The notes: generated by a model not told the origin, from the sequence alone. Positions 55,136 to 64,000 are shown, counted from the first letter of the stretch. The stretch is DNA of 64,000 nucleotides from Pseudomonas sp. ATCC PTA-122608 (GCF_001952855.1 NZ_LPNO01000006.1:201942-265941); one strand, 5' to 3'. Program-made: numbers and translations.

Positions 55136-56255
55136 GAACGTGCTCCTGGCTCACGGCGGGACGGGTGTTGACCGTGGCGATGACCGACATGCCCGGCAGA
55201 ACCCGCGATTCGCCGGGCTCCAGGCGGATCTTCACCGGAAACCGCTGGACGATCTTGGTGAAGTTGCCGGTGGCGTTGTCTGGCGGCAACAGCGCGAACA
55301 CGGCACCGGAGCCGGGGGCGATGCTTTCCACTTGGCCGTGCCAATGCGCACCGGCAAAACTGTCCACCGCGATCTCCACCGACTGCCCGGGCGCCATGTG
55401 CTGCAACTGGGTTTCCTTGTAGTTGGCAATCACATAGGCCTGTTCCACCGGCACCACCGCCAGCAGTGGCAGGCCGGGCATCACATACTGCTGGCGACGA
55501 ACCTTGCGCTGGCCCACCACGCCGTCGAAAGGCGCGCGAATCTCGGTGTCCTTCAACGCATTGCCGGCCAGGGCGAGATTGGCCTGGGCCTCGCCGATGC
55601 GCGCCTGGTGCTCGACAATTTGCGCCTGCGCCTGTTGCCGGCGCGCCTGCAACACCTGCAACTGCGCTTGCTGCCGCGCAACTTGGGCGCGGGCTTGTGC
55701 CAGGGCCGCCTGGGCTTTGGCCTGGCTAGCACTGACGGTTTCGAGGTGCTGGGCGCTGGCCACCTGTTGGGCGACCAACTCACGATAACGCTGATAATCG
55801 AGCCGCGCGCGCCGGGCCTCGGCCTCGCCGCTGCTCAACGCCGCCTTTGCCTGGGCAATGCGTTGCTGCTGCTCGCCCATTTGCGCGTCGAGGGTTTGCA
55901 GCGAGGCCTGTTGCGCCGTCGCTGCCGCCTGCGCCTGTTGCAGTTGCGCCTGGGCGCTGTTCAGGCGCTCGGTGAAATCCCGGTCGTCGATACGCACCAG
56001 CACATCGCCGGCCTTGACCGGCTGGTTGTCTTCCACCAGCACCTGGGCCACATACCCGGCGATCCGTGGGCTGATGGCGACCCAGTCAGCGCGTACATAG
56101 GCATCATCGGTTTCTTCCAGAAAACGCCCCCATTGCCACCAATACCCGGCAAAGGCTGCAAGCCCCAACAGCGTGGCGAGCGATGCAGTGGTCACCAGGG
56201 CGCGACGATGGCGTTGCATAACGGTCAGGCGAATCGGTTCAACAGCCTGGTTCAT
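55125..56255 (-). CDS. HlyD/EmrA-type periplasmic adaptor
   Basis: A 376-residue membrane-fusion protein: one N-terminal helix (about residues 20-40), lipoyl halves around VLVRIDDRDF and IRAPFDGVVGQRKVRRQQYV, and a long Ala/Gln-rich coiled coil (about 85-210). It connects the MFS pump to the outer-membrane factor. ATG overlaps the stop of the upstream gene (ATGA). Confidence 0.93.
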   Translation of the reverse strand: MNQAVEPIRLTVMQRHRRALVTTASLATLLGLAAFAGYWWQWGRFLEETDDAYVRADWVAISPRIAGYVAQVLVEDNQPVKAGDVLVRIDDRDFTERLNSAQAQLQQAQAAATAQQASLQTLDAQMGEQQQRIAQAKAALSSGEAEARRARLDYQRYRELVAQQVASAQHLETVSASQAKAQAALAQARAQVARQQAQLQVLQARRQQAQAQIVEHQARIGEAQANLALAGNALKDTEIRAPFDGVVGQRKVRRQQYVMPGLPLLAVVPVEQAYVIANYKETQLQHMAPGQSVEIAVDSFAGAHWHGQVESIAPGSGAVFALLPPDNATGNFTKIVQRFPVKIRLEPGESRVLPGMSVIATVNTRPAVSQEHVHGG

Positions 56256-57700
56256 GGTGTGGCTCCATTGACAGCGACAGATAAGGGGTCGGTTGTATCA
56301 TCACGCTGCCAGCCGCCACCGAGGGCCTGGAACAGGTCGATCTGGCGATTGATCAGGCGCAGGTCGGACTCGGCCACGCGGGCCTCAAGGCCCACCAGGC
56401 TGCGCTCGCTGTCCAGCAGTTGCAGGGCGTCCAGCGCGCCGGCGTGGTAGGCCCGGGAGGCCAGGTCGAAGGCGCGGCGGTTGTTGTCCAGCGCGGCGGC
56501 CAGGGCCTCGCGCCGCTGTTGTTCGCCCTGGTACAAGGCCATGGCCTGCTCGACCTGCTTCAACGCGTTGAGCACCGTGCCGTCGAACCGCGCCAGGGCC
56601 TGGCGCGCTTCGGCCTGGCTCTGCTTGACCCGCGCCTGGGCAATCTGCCGATTGGGAAAGCGCCAGGACACCAGCGGCCCGACGGAATACACCGTTGCGT
56701 AGCGGTCACCGAGTTTGCCCAGGCTGCTGGCGGATGAACCGAGCATCGCGCCAAAGGTAATTCGCGGGTAAAGCTCGGCCCGGGACAGGCCCACCGTCGA
56801 GGTCGCCGAGCGCAGTTGCCCCTCGGCACGGCGGATATCCGGCCGCCGTTGCACCAGCGCCCACCCCTCGCCCACCGGCAACGCCGCCTGCAATTGCGGG
56901 CTGTGGGCACAGTTGCGTGGTGTGACCTGCTCGGGCGGCAACCCGCTGAGCACGGCCAACTCATACAACGCGCTGCTGCGCCGAGCCGTGAACATCGGCA
57001 AGGGCGCGCGGGTTTCTTCCAGCAGGCCTTGCAGGCGAGTCAGGTCCAGGTCCGTCGCCGCACCGGCCTTTTGCAGCTTTTGCGTAACCGCAACGCTCTG
57101 CTCCAGCAACTGCACCGAATGGGCCTGCACCTGCTCCTGCAATCCATAAACACAGGCCTGGGCATAAGCGCGGGCCGTCTGCGCGGCCACCGTCACCCGC
57201 AACTCGTCTTCCAGCGCTCGCGCCACCTGGGCATCGGCCCGTGCCGCGGCAATGCGATAACGCACCTCGCCCCACAGGTCGAGGGTGTAGCTCAGGGAAA
57301 ACTCAGGCGCGTGGCTCCATTCGGCACCGGCATGACGGTTGGTGGCCTGGGCCAGGGTCTGGTCATCCCGGCTGCGACCGTAGGCCAGGCCATAATCCAG
57401 AGAGGTGGACGGCAGGCGCTCGCCGTCGACCTGTTCCAGCCGCGCCAGCAATGCGTCGACGTGGGCGGCAGCGGCTTCAAGGTCTTTGTTCTGGCGCAAG
57501 GCCCCCGCCACCAGGGCGTCCAGCTGCGGGTCGCGGTACAGCTGCCACCAGCGGGCGGGCAATGGCTCGGCCGACTCGACGGATAGCCGCGGCGAGGGCT
57601 GCGCGGTGACGGTCGACGGCTGGCCGGACACGCCACTGCACCCGGCCAGCACACTCAACAGGGCGATGGGCATCCATGGATGAAAAGAAGGGCTGTGCAT
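56252..57700 (-). CDS. RND/MFS-type outer-membrane efflux lipoprotein (NodT family)
   Basis: A 482-residue TolC-like channel with a lipoprotein signal peptide (lipobox LAGC at about residues 18-21) and two OEP domains. First gene of the efflux operon. The ATG is immediately downstream of an inverted repeat (57702-57729) that overlaps the expected ribosome-binding site. Confidence 0.92.
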   Translation of the reverse strand: MHSPSFHPWMPIALLSVLAGCSGVSGQPSTVTAQPSPRLSVESAEPLPARWWQLYRDPQLDALVAGALRQNKDLEAAAAHVDALLARLEQVDGERLPSTSLDYGLAYGRSRDDQTLAQATNRHAGAEWSHAPEFSLSYTLDLWGEVRYRIAAARADAQVARALEDELRVTVAAQTARAYAQACVYGLQEQVQAHSVQLLEQSVAVTQKLQKAGAATDLDLTRLQGLLEETRAPLPMFTARRSSALYELAVLSGLPPEQVTPRNCAHSPQLQAALPVGEGWALVQRRPDIRRAEGQLRSATSTVGLSRAELYPRITFGAMLGSSASSLGKLGDRYATVYSVGPLVSWRFPNRQIAQARVKQSQAEARQALARFDGTVLNALKQVEQAMALYQGEQQRREALAAALDNNRRAFDLASRAYHAGALDALQLLDSERSLVGLEARVAESDLRLINRQIDLFQALGGGWQRDDTTDPLSVAVNGATP

Positions 57701-57701
57701 C

Positions 57702-57729
57702 GCAAGGCTCGCTCAAGAAGGAGCCTTGC
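57702..57729 (-). promoter_or_regulatory. Inverted repeat at the start of the efflux operon
   Basis: GCAAGGCTC (57702-57710) and GAGCCTTGC (57721-57729) are exact complements 10 bp apart, directly before the first ATG. It could be a regulator operator or an RNA hairpin that hides the ribosome-binding site. Confidence 0.5.
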
Positions 57730-57841
57730 AGACTAGGCAGATGGCCTGTCCGATTCGCCCGCGTCAGGGCCATGTATCGTCGCTAAACGGACAACAGCGT
57801 TACATGACGCAACACAGCGTACGGGCGGAGCGGCCTACCTC

Positions 57842-58138
57842 TTAGCAGTACTCTTTGCTGACGACCCCAGAGCGCGGATCCTTCACAAAAACAATTCCCC
57901 CGCGACAGGAATCGACGGAGGGGGCATTCTTCTCGGTAACCCCTGTGGCGTAGGGAATTGGGGCATCCGTGTAAATCCCGGGACGGAAAACGGCGCTAAG
58001 CAATGTCCAACCCGAACTCTGTGCAAACTTTTCAAAATTAGCGTGATTGGATAGTTTTGATATTGCTACGCTGCTCGGCACGGCCCCGACCGCTATCGAA
58101 GCACACACCATGCACATGATCATTTTCCTGATGTTCAT
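57842..58138 (-). CDS. Small secreted protein of unknown function
   Basis: A 98-residue protein with a signal peptide (about residues 1-25, MIMCMVCASIAVGAVPSSVA) and two Cys in the mature part (DSCRGG and the C-terminal residue), which could form a disulfide. A strong AAGGAGG site precedes the ATG, and base composition is more A/T rich than its surroundings. It lies 25 bp after the HAF-like gene on the same strand, so the two may be one transcript. I do not recognise the family. Confidence 0.72.
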   Translation of the reverse strand: MNIRKMIMCMVCASIAVGAVPSSVAISKLSNHANFEKFAQSSGWTLLSAVFRPGIYTDAPIPYATGVTEKNAPSVDSCRGGIVFVKDPRSGVVSKEYC

Positions 58139-58163
58139 TGCCCAATCCTCCTTATTCTTTTGC

Positions 58164-59405
58164 TCAAGGTAATGTGGTCGTGACGCTGATCACAGTTTGC
58201 GCAGCGTCCAGCACCATACCCGCCATATAGCTGCCATTTTCAGAGATGACAGCCACTTGGCTGTTGCTCCCTCCGCCTATAGTGGGCACACAAACGCTTC
58301 CAGCCGACGGTGCCCACGTGCAACCCGTGATGTATTGACTGGGAGTGACAGCGTTCAACGTGACCCGGCTTCCACCGGCTATTGCCCCTGCGTCTCCCCA
58401 TACACTTCCAGTGGGTAGCGGGATGAACTGGACAATCGGCAACGGCAAGGTCGACGGCTGCCAGGCAATGTACTGTCTACGCCCCTCGATTGTCGTTTGA
58501 ACAACCAGAGCCAACCCAGCCTGATTAATGCCGACGGCGGTGTTCCTTGACCCCGTTGATAGCGTCAGCACCAAAGGCGCCGCTGTGTTGCTGCTCCAAT
58601 AGGCACTTTTAGCGACGTTGGTCGCCGAGTTGGGATAAATACACGTACCGATGAACTGCGATGCGTTATTCGTTTGGGAAACAGTGCAGTAACTGGCCCC
58701 CGTTGGCAGCGCCAGCGAGGTCACGCTGAAAGCCGCCCCGGTCTTTTCAGCGACTTTCGCAGTAGAATTCCCGGCACTATTGGGACAGTTGAGCGCGATC
58801 ATGAGATTGCCTGATGCCGGCAGATTTACATCGACGGCGGCACAGCCGTCTCCCCAATCCGATACACGCTGCGGCGCACCTGTACCTGCTGGGTAAAACA
58901 CCACAGTGCCTTGGCGGCTCGCGTTAAAACTTGACCCGACAACATCGCCTTGGCCGTTGATAGCAGTGCCTGTGGTGTCAACGTCCTTGGGGCGAAGCAG
59001 GGGAATCAGAAGTGTGGCAGGCAAAGAATCCAGCTTGAGCGGTGTGGTGGTTGGAGACACCGAGCCCCACACGACTGCAAAGGAGGCATTGTTGGCATCC
59101 GAGCAATCCCCCACTGCTTGCCCCGAATGCGCAAGCCCCCATACCGAGCAAGGCTGCCCACTGACCAGCGTCGCCAAGGGTGATTGAGCACCGTGGGCAG
59201 CGCCATCTCCGACCCAAGGTACATTATTGGCGGTGGTGCTGGCGGGCGTACAGTTGCCGACGGTCATACCACTGTTATTGATACTCGCCGGCGTGCACTG
59301 GGCACCTGCCGACGATGAAAACGCAACCCATGTCGCGGCCTGGGCGCCCCCCAAACCCACAATCGAGAGACCGCCGACCAGTAAAAATCCATGTAGATGA
59401 TTCAT
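58164..59405 (-). CDS. Secreted protein with HAF-like repeats, unknown function
   Basis: A 413-residue exported protein: signal peptide of about 23 residues (ending GGAQAA), then several irregular repeats of the form I-N-x-x-G-x-V-V-G, for example INNSGMTVGNC, LAHSGQAVGDC, INGQGDVVGSS and INQAGLALVVQ. These resemble the extracellular HAF repeats, which suggests a beta-propeller-like fold. The mature part is rich in Ser, Thr, Ala and Cys and poor in charge. GGGAAGGA precedes the ATG. It forms a likely unit with the small secreted protein downstream. Function unknown. Confidence 0.75.
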   Translation of the reverse strand: MNHLHGFLLVGGLSIVGLGGAQAATWVAFSSSAGAQCTPASINNSGMTVGNCTPASTTANNVPWVGDGAAHGAQSPLATLVSGQPCSVWGLAHSGQAVGDCSDANNASFAVVWGSVSPTTTPLKLDSLPATLLIPLLRPKDVDTTGTAINGQGDVVGSSFNASRQGTVVFYPAGTGAPQRVSDWGDGCAAVDVNLPASGNLMIALNCPNSAGNSTAKVAEKTGAAFSVTSLALPTGASYCTVSQTNNASQFIGTCIYPNSATNVAKSAYWSSNTAAPLVLTLSTGSRNTAVGINQAGLALVVQTTIEGRRQYIAWQPSTLPLPIVQFIPLPTGSVWGDAGAIAGGSRVTLNAVTPSQYITGCTWAPSAGSVCVPTIGGGSNSQVAVISENGSYMAGMVLDAAQTVISVTTTLP

Positions 59406-59651
59406 CTTCGATCCTTCCCTGAAAATAACTTTTAGGACTCATCCTGCTTGCCGCTGCGTTTACTAATGCCGCACAAACGAGATATTTACTACTGTCATTT
59501 CTAACAGGTACTAAACGAGTTAAACCGTGATTTTCTGGCCCCTCTTTCCCGATTAACCACTCTGGATCGGCCCCTCCGGCATCCCGCTGATTGCTCTGCA
59601 CTAGCCCAACGAACTCAAAAAAGCGACTAACGGCAACCAGCGCATTGGTTA

Positions 59652-60392
59652 TCAAACCGGCCGAAAATGACTCGGCGGATAGCCCAACGACTTGCGAAAC
59701 ATCGCGCTGAACGCACTCGGGCTCTGATAACCATGCTCCAGCGCCACCTCTAAAATCGACACGCCCTGGGCCAGCAGTTTCAAGCTCAGGGCCAACCGCG
59801 CGCGCTTGCGCCATTCACCGAAGCTCATGCCCAACTCGCGCTGGAACACCCGGCTCAGGGTACGGGCGCTCATGTTCAGGCTGTCGGCCCAGGATTCCAG
59901 GCTGCTGTCGTCAGAGGGGTTGCGGATGAAATGCGTGCACAGCCTGGCTAGCCGTACTTCGCCGGGCACCGGCACGTGCATCGCCACCACCGGCGCGGCG
60001 AGCAGTTCCATGCGGATCAACTCGATCATGGCCTGCAGACGCGGGCTGTGGTGCCCGGCAATCTGCGTGGCGGCGACGATCAGCTCCCGCAGCAACGCCG
60101 ACACTTCGATCACCTGACAGGTGCGCCCCAGCCCCGGCTCGGCCTCGGGCATCAGGAACAGCGTGCGCATATGCACTTCGCCGGCCATGCGGATCTCGTG
60201 CGGGGTTCCGGCCGGCACCCACAGCGCATGCCCGGACGGCACCAGCCAACTGCCCTGAGCGGTGCTGACCACCATCACCCCGGACACGCCATGGATCAGC
60301 TGCGCCTGGGCATGGCAATGGGGGTGCACCACGTCGTCGTTGCGGTAATTGTCGGCATAGGCTTCAAGCCAGGGGCGGGGTGGGCGGTTCAT
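59652..60392 (-). CDS. AraC-family transcriptional regulator
   Basis: A 246-residue regulator with an N-terminal cupin sensor domain (about residues 20-100, HPHCHAQAQLIHGVSGVMVV) and a C-terminal pair of helix-turn-helix motifs (about 150-246, with LNMSARTLSRVFQRELGMSFGEWRKRARL and HGYQSPSAFSAMFRKSLGYPPSHFR). The target is not evident; nearest candidates are the divergent SDR/GH15 pair or the efflux operon. The 246-bp gap to the HAF-like gene shows nothing I can name. Confidence 0.9.
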   Translation of the reverse strand: MNRPPRPWLEAYADNYRNDDVVHPHCHAQAQLIHGVSGVMVVSTAQGSWLVPSGHALWVPAGTPHEIRMAGEVHMRTLFLMPEAEPGLGRTCQVIEVSALLRELIVAATQIAGHHSPRLQAMIELIRMELLAAPVVAMHVPVPGEVRLARLCTHFIRNPSDDSSLESWADSLNMSARTLSRVFQRELGMSFGEWRKRARLALSLKLLAQGVSILEVALEHGYQSPSAFSAMFRKSLGYPPSHFRPV

Positions 60393-60554
60393 CGGCTCAG
60401 GTCTCGCATCAATCAGGCGTTGATTCTAGCGAAAAGCCCTGTGGCAAAAACGATAGATATAGACAGCCATCGTCGCATTCCAGACAGCCGGTGAACTTGT
60501 GGCCCACGCCATCAGTCAGCTAATTGGGCACTCTGAAAAAGGTTGGGTGGGGCA

Positions 60555-61355
60555 ATGCGCATTTCGTTGGAGCAACAAGTGGCGCTGGTAACCGGCGCGA
60601 GTTCCGGGATCGGCGCGGGGGCCGCCAAGGCCCTGGCGGAGGCTGGAGCTGCCGTGGTGCTGAACTACAACGCCCAGGCGGCGCCGGCTGAAGCACTGGC
60701 GGCGCAGATCAATGCCAACGGCGGTCGGGCGATTGCAATTGGCGCCGATGTGTCGAAAGAGGCGGATGTCGAGCGCCTGTTTGCGCAAACCCTTGAGGCG
60801 TTTGGGCACCTGGACATTCTGGTGGCCAACTCGGGCATGCAGAAAGACGCCGCTGCCGTCGACATGACCCTCGACGACTGGAACGCGGTGATCGGCGTTA
60901 ACCTCACCGGCCAGTTCCTCTGCGCCCGCGCCGCCTTGCGCATCTTCAATCGCCAGGGCATCCGCGAAGGCGTTTCCCGGGCCGCCGGGAAGATTATCCA
61001 CATGAGCTCGGTGCACCAAGTGATTCCCTGGGCCGGTCACGTGAATTACGCCGCGTCCAAGGGCGGTGTGGAAATGCTGATGCGCACCCTGGCTCAAGAA
61101 GTCAGCCAGCAGCGCATCCGCATCAACGGCGTTGCGCCGGGGGCGATTCGCACGGCCATCAACCGCGCCGCCACCGAAGGCGCGGCCGAGGTGGAGCTAC
61201 TCAAGTTGATTCCCTATGGCCGTGTGGGTGACGTCGAAGATGTCGCCAATGCGGTGGTGTGGCTGGCCAGTGATGCCTCCGATTACGTAGTGGGCAGCAC
61301 CTTGTTTATTGATGGCGGCATGAGCCTTTATCCGGAGTTTCGTGGCAATGGTTGA
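60555..61355 (+). CDS. Short-chain dehydrogenase, glucose 1-dehydrogenase-like
   Basis: A 266-residue SDR: cofactor motif TGASSGIG (about residues 14-21), catalytic Ser in HMSSVHQ, and YxxxK in YAASK; the C-terminus FIDGGMSLYPEF is typical of bacterial glucose 1-dehydrogenases. ATG 60555 is preferred to the upstream in-frame codon. It overlaps the start of the GH15 gene by eight bases, so the pair is translationally coupled, which suits oxidation of glucose released by the neighbour (inference). Confidence 0.9.
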   Translation: MRISLEQQVALVTGASSGIGAGAAKALAEAGAAVVLNYNAQAAPAEALAAQINANGGRAIAIGADVSKEADVERLFAQTLEAFGHLDILVANSGMQKDAAAVDMTLDDWNAVIGVNLTGQFLCARAALRIFNRQGIREGVSRAAGKIIHMSSVHQVIPWAGHVNYAASKGGVEMLMRTLAQEVSQQRIRINGVAPGAIRTAINRAATEGAAEVELLKLIPYGRVGDVEDVANAVVWLASDASDYVVGSTLFIDGGMSLYPEFRGNG

Positions 61356-63174
61356 TCTGAAAAACGAACCACAAAGTGCCATCGATGCCCACGGCATCAT
61401 CGGCGACATGCGCAGTGCAGCGCTGGTGAATGACAAGGGCAGCATCGATTTTTTCTGCTGGCCGGAGTTCGACAGCCCGTCCATCTTTTGCTCGTTGCTG
61501 GACTCCCCCGCCGCCGGGATCTTCCAGCTCACGCCCGACCTGCCCGAGGCCCGCCGCGAGCAGATCTACCTGCCAGACACCAACGTGCTGCAAACCCGCT
61601 GGTTGAGCAATGAGGCGGTGGTGGAAATCACCGACTTCTTGACCGTCAGTGAAGAAGTCGACGACCTGCCGATCCTGATTCGCCGGGTGCGGGTGGTCAG
61701 CGGTAAAGCGTGCATCCATATGCGCTGCGCGGTGCGTCATGACTACGCCCGCGCCCAGACCCGGGCCACTCAAGCTGACGGCGACGTGTTGTTTGAGGCC
61801 GCAGACCAACCCGGCCTGCGCCTGACCAGCAGCCATGCCCTGCAGCTGGACGGCGACGCGGCCATAGCGTCCTTTGAACTGAGCCAGGAAGAAGGCGCCG
61901 AATTTGTCCTCGGTGGGCTGGAAGATCCCCGCGTTAAAAACGACTGTACCGACCTGTGCCTGGATCGCACCCTGAAGTTCTGGCGCGGCTGGATTTCCCA
62001 ATCCAACTACCGTGGGCGCTGGCGCGAAATGGTCAATCGTTCGGCCCTGGCCTTGAAGCTTTTGACCTCGCGCAAACACGGTGCAATCCTCGCCGCCGCG
62101 ACTTTCGGCCTGCCGGAAACACCCGGCGGCGAGCGCAACTGGGACTACCGCTACACCTGGATCCGCGATGCCTCATTTACCGTCTACGCGTTTATGCGCC
62201 TGGGGTTTATCGAGGAAGCCAACGGCTACATGCGCTGGTTGAAAGGCCGTGTGGGTGACTGCTGCGATCAGCCGATGAAGATCAACATTCTGTATGGCAT
62301 CGACGGCCGCCAGGAACTGCCGGAAACCGAGCTGAGCCACCTCAGCGGCCACGGCGGTGCGCAACCGGTGCGCATCGGCAACGAGGCCTACGACCAGGTG
62401 CAACTGGACATCTACGGTGAGCTGATGGACGCCGTATACCTGGTCAACAAATACGGCGAAGCCATCTCCCACGAGGGCTGGAAACACACGGTGGAAGTGG
62501 CCGACCAGGTCTGCGAAACCTGGAACCACAAAGACGTCGGCATCTGGGAAATGCGCGGCGAGCAGCATCACTTCCTGCATTCGCGGCTAATGTGCTGGGT
62601 GGCCCTGGACCGGGCGATTCGCCTGGCGTCCAAACGCTCGCTGCCGGCGCCGTTTGCCCGCTGGGACCAGACCCGCCAGGCGATTTACGCGGATATCTGG
62701 AGCAACTTCTGGAACGAAGAGCGCGGGCACTTTGTGCAGCATATCGGCAGCACGGCACTGGACGGCTCAATGCTGTTGATGCCGCTGGTGCGCTTCGTTG
62801 CGGCGACGGACCCGCGCTGGTTATCGACACTGGAAGCGATCCAGAAAAGCCTGGTGCGCGATGGGATGGTTTATCGCTACCGCAACGACGACAGCCAGAT
62901 TGACGGCTTGCAAGGCACCGAAGGCGCGTTTGCGGCGTGCTCGTTCTGGTACGTGGAATGCCTGGCCCGGGCCGGGCAAGTGGAGAAGGCGCATCTGGAG
63001 TTTGAACAGTTACTGCGCTACGCGAACCCGCTGGGGTTGTATGCCGAAGAGTTTGATAACCAGGCACGGCATTTGGGCAATACGCCGCAGGCGTTGAGCC
63101 ATTTGGCGCTGATCAGCGCAGCGACGTTTCTGGACCGGAAGTTGAGTGGGGTGAAGACGGTTTGGCAACCTTGA
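61348..63174 (+). CDS. Glycoside hydrolase family 15 (glucoamylase/trehalase-like) protein
   Basis: A 608-residue cytoplasmic protein without signal peptide. N-terminal beta domain (IDAHGIIGDMRSAALVNDKGSIDFFCWPEFDSPSIF) and an (alpha/alpha)6 catalytic domain with ERNWDYRYTWIRDASFT, the probable acid Glu in LPETELSHLSG and the base in GTEGAFAACSFW. GH15 proteins of this layout hydrolyse alpha-glucosides or trehalose; the substrate is not determined here. ATG 61348 has GGAG ten bases upstream and overlaps the SDR stop. Confidence 0.92.
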   Translation: MVDLKNEPQSAIDAHGIIGDMRSAALVNDKGSIDFFCWPEFDSPSIFCSLLDSPAAGIFQLTPDLPEARREQIYLPDTNVLQTRWLSNEAVVEITDFLTVSEEVDDLPILIRRVRVVSGKACIHMRCAVRHDYARAQTRATQADGDVLFEAADQPGLRLTSSHALQLDGDAAIASFELSQEEGAEFVLGGLEDPRVKNDCTDLCLDRTLKFWRGWISQSNYRGRWREMVNRSALALKLLTSRKHGAILAAATFGLPETPGGERNWDYRYTWIRDASFTVYAFMRLGFIEEANGYMRWLKGRVGDCCDQPMKINILYGIDGRQELPETELSHLSGHGGAQPVRIGNEAYDQVQLDIYGELMDAVYLVNKYGEAISHEGWKHTVEVADQVCETWNHKDVGIWEMRGEQHHFLHSRLMCWVALDRAIRLASKRSLPAPFARWDQTRQAIYADIWSNFWNEERGHFVQHIGSTALDGSMLLMPLVRFVAATDPRWLSTLEAIQKSLVRDGMVYRYRNDDSQIDGLQGTEGAFAACSFWYVECLARAGQVEKAHLEFEQLLRYANPLGLYAEEFDNQARHLGNTPQALSHLALISAATFLDRKLSGVKTVWQP

Positions 63175-63208
63175 ACCCGAGCACAATCTGAAGGCAAATG
63201 AGTAAACC

Positions 63209-63297
63209 TGTAGGAGCTGGCTTGCCTGCGAAAGCGGTGTCTCAGTCATTGATGTATGAGCAGATCCACCGCCATCGCAGGCAAGCCAGCTCCCACA
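63209..63297. repeat. REP doublet variant after the GH15 gene
   Basis: TGTAGGAGCTGGCTTGCCTG plus CG at 63209 onward is complemented, with one mismatch, by the arm ending at 63297. It belongs to a different REP variant (GCTGGCTTGCCTGCGA) from the other doublets in the window. Confidence 0.82.
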
Positions 63298-63372
63298 TAG
63301 AGCGCGCCAGACTTGGAGACGAGGTGTACCCGGTGCACAATGCGTGGTCCTTCGATCCCTGCCAGGATTCCA

Positions 63373-63834
63373 ATGCACCAGGTTCTGCTGATCATCGACG
63401 TACAACCCTCCTTCGCCCCGCCCGATTGGCTGGTGGGCGGCATCAACGCCCTGCTGGGCCGCATGCCCTCAGTGGCCACCGTAGAGCGCCACGACGAAAG
63501 CATCACCCCGTTCGCCCGCCAACTGGGCTGGCAGCCGGCGCCCGACGACAACAGCCTGATCGCTGCCGACCATGTCTTCATCAAACACGGCTACGCCCCC
63601 ACGCCCGAGACCATCAGCCACCTGAAAAGCCTCGCGCCGGACAGGGTGCTGGTGTGTGGCATCCAGACTGATACCTGTGTGCTGGCGGCCGGGTTTGCGT
63701 TGTTTGACGCTGGCTTGCAGCCAACGCTGATCAGCGATTTGACCGTCGGTTCGTCGCTGGATCGGTCAGGGAAACTGGGCGCGGACTTGTGGCGGCATCA
63801 TTTCAAACACGTCATCACCCACGCAGAGATTTAA
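63373..63834 (+). CDS. Isochorismatase-family cysteine hydrolase
   Basis: A 153-residue hydrolase with the family triad: Asp in LLIIDVQPSF (residue about 9), Lys in VFIKHGYAPT and Cys in GIQTDTCVLAAGF. These enzymes cleave amides or related bonds of small metabolites such as nicotinamide; the substrate cannot be told from the sequence. ATG 63373 follows AGGA; the frame opens 60 bases earlier without a good site. Confidence 0.85.
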   Translation: MHQVLLIIDVQPSFAPPDWLVGGINALLGRMPSVATVERHDESITPFARQLGWQPAPDDNSLIAADHVFIKHGYAPTPETISHLKSLAPDRVLVCGIQTDTCVLAAGFALFDAGLQPTLISDLTVGSSLDRSGKLGADLWRHHFKHVITHAEI

Positions 63835-63846
63835 GTCAGCCCCTCA

Positions 63847-63981
63847 CTGTGGCGAGGGAGCTTGCTCCCGCTGGGTCGCGAAGCGGCCCCAAAAAGCTCA
63901 TCGCCATCCAACTCAAAGAACACTGTCAACAAAACCTGGGGCTGCTGCGCAGCCCAACGGGAGCAAGCTCCCTCGCCACAG
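63847..63981. repeat. Large REP-type inverted repeat at the window end
   Basis: CTGTGGCGAGGGAGCTTGCT plus CCCG at 63847 onward pairs with the arm ending at 63981; the inner parts (TGGGTCGCGAAGCGGCCCC against GGGGCTGCTGCGCAGCCCA) also pair imperfectly, so the arms are about 43 bp. Confidence 0.82.
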
Positions 63982-64000
63982 GTTATTGGGCAAACATTAT

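Noticed and set aside
59275..59814. Minus-strand frame spanning the gap between the AraC and HAF-like genes
   Set aside because: It overlaps both genes in another frame and has no recognisable features.

Overview
The window reads as chromosomal DNA of a fluorescent Pseudomonas of the P. fluorescens group. It has high GC, several REP doublets of the GTGGGAGCGGGCTTGCTCGCGAA type, and a nearly complete pyoverdine siderophore locus that fills positions 6191-49990.

Layout. 142-3836: polar amino-acid ABC uptake operon (binding protein, two permeases, ATPase) followed by an Lrp/AsnC regulator. 3956-6006: a translationally coupled radical-SAM / DUF4130 DNA-metabolism pair behind a LexA-type SOS box. 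6191-22770: pvdA, fpvI, pvdR-pvdT-opmQ, pvdP, pvdM-pvdN-pvdO, pvdE, fpvA. 22846-49990 (minus strand): an alpha/beta hydrolase, three NRPS genes (pvdD-, pvdJ- and pvdI-like, seven modules in all) and a SyrP-like Fe(II)/2-oxoglutarate hydroxylase. 50180-50784: hicA-hicB toxin-antitoxin pair. 50785-52675: divergent MFS exporter and TetR regulator sharing a symmetric operator. 52711-53552: a long inverted repeat nested around a REP doublet. 53624-57700: tripartite efflux operon. 57842-59405: two unknown secreted proteins. 59652-63834: AraC regulator, glucose-dehydrogenase-like SDR overlapping a GH15 glucoamylase-like gene, and a cysteine hydrolase.

How the pyoverdine genes fit together. PvdA makes N5-hydroxyornithine. 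The three NRPSs would extend a PvdL product made elsewhere. By-eye adenylation codes read Asp, Orn or Lys, D-Asp (E domain), an unassigned residue in an acidic pocket (Dab fits), Gly, Ser and hydroxyornithine. The hydroxylase would give beta-hydroxy-Asp. PvdE exports the precursor to the periplasm, PvdP/M/N/O mature it there, PvdRT-OpmQ secretes it, and FpvA takes up the ferric form. Six perfect PvdS boxes (TAAAT-N16-CGT) precede pvdA, pvdR, pvdP, pvdM, pvdE and the NRPS operon, and a one-base-degenerate one precedes the hydroxylase. Fur-like boxes precede fpvI and fpvA. Absent from the window are pvdF, fpvR, pvdQ, pvdL, pvdS and pvdH. The lack of pvdF fits a pyoverdine that ends in cyclic hydroxyornithine.

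All calls come from reading the sequence and from family knowledge. No database search was run.
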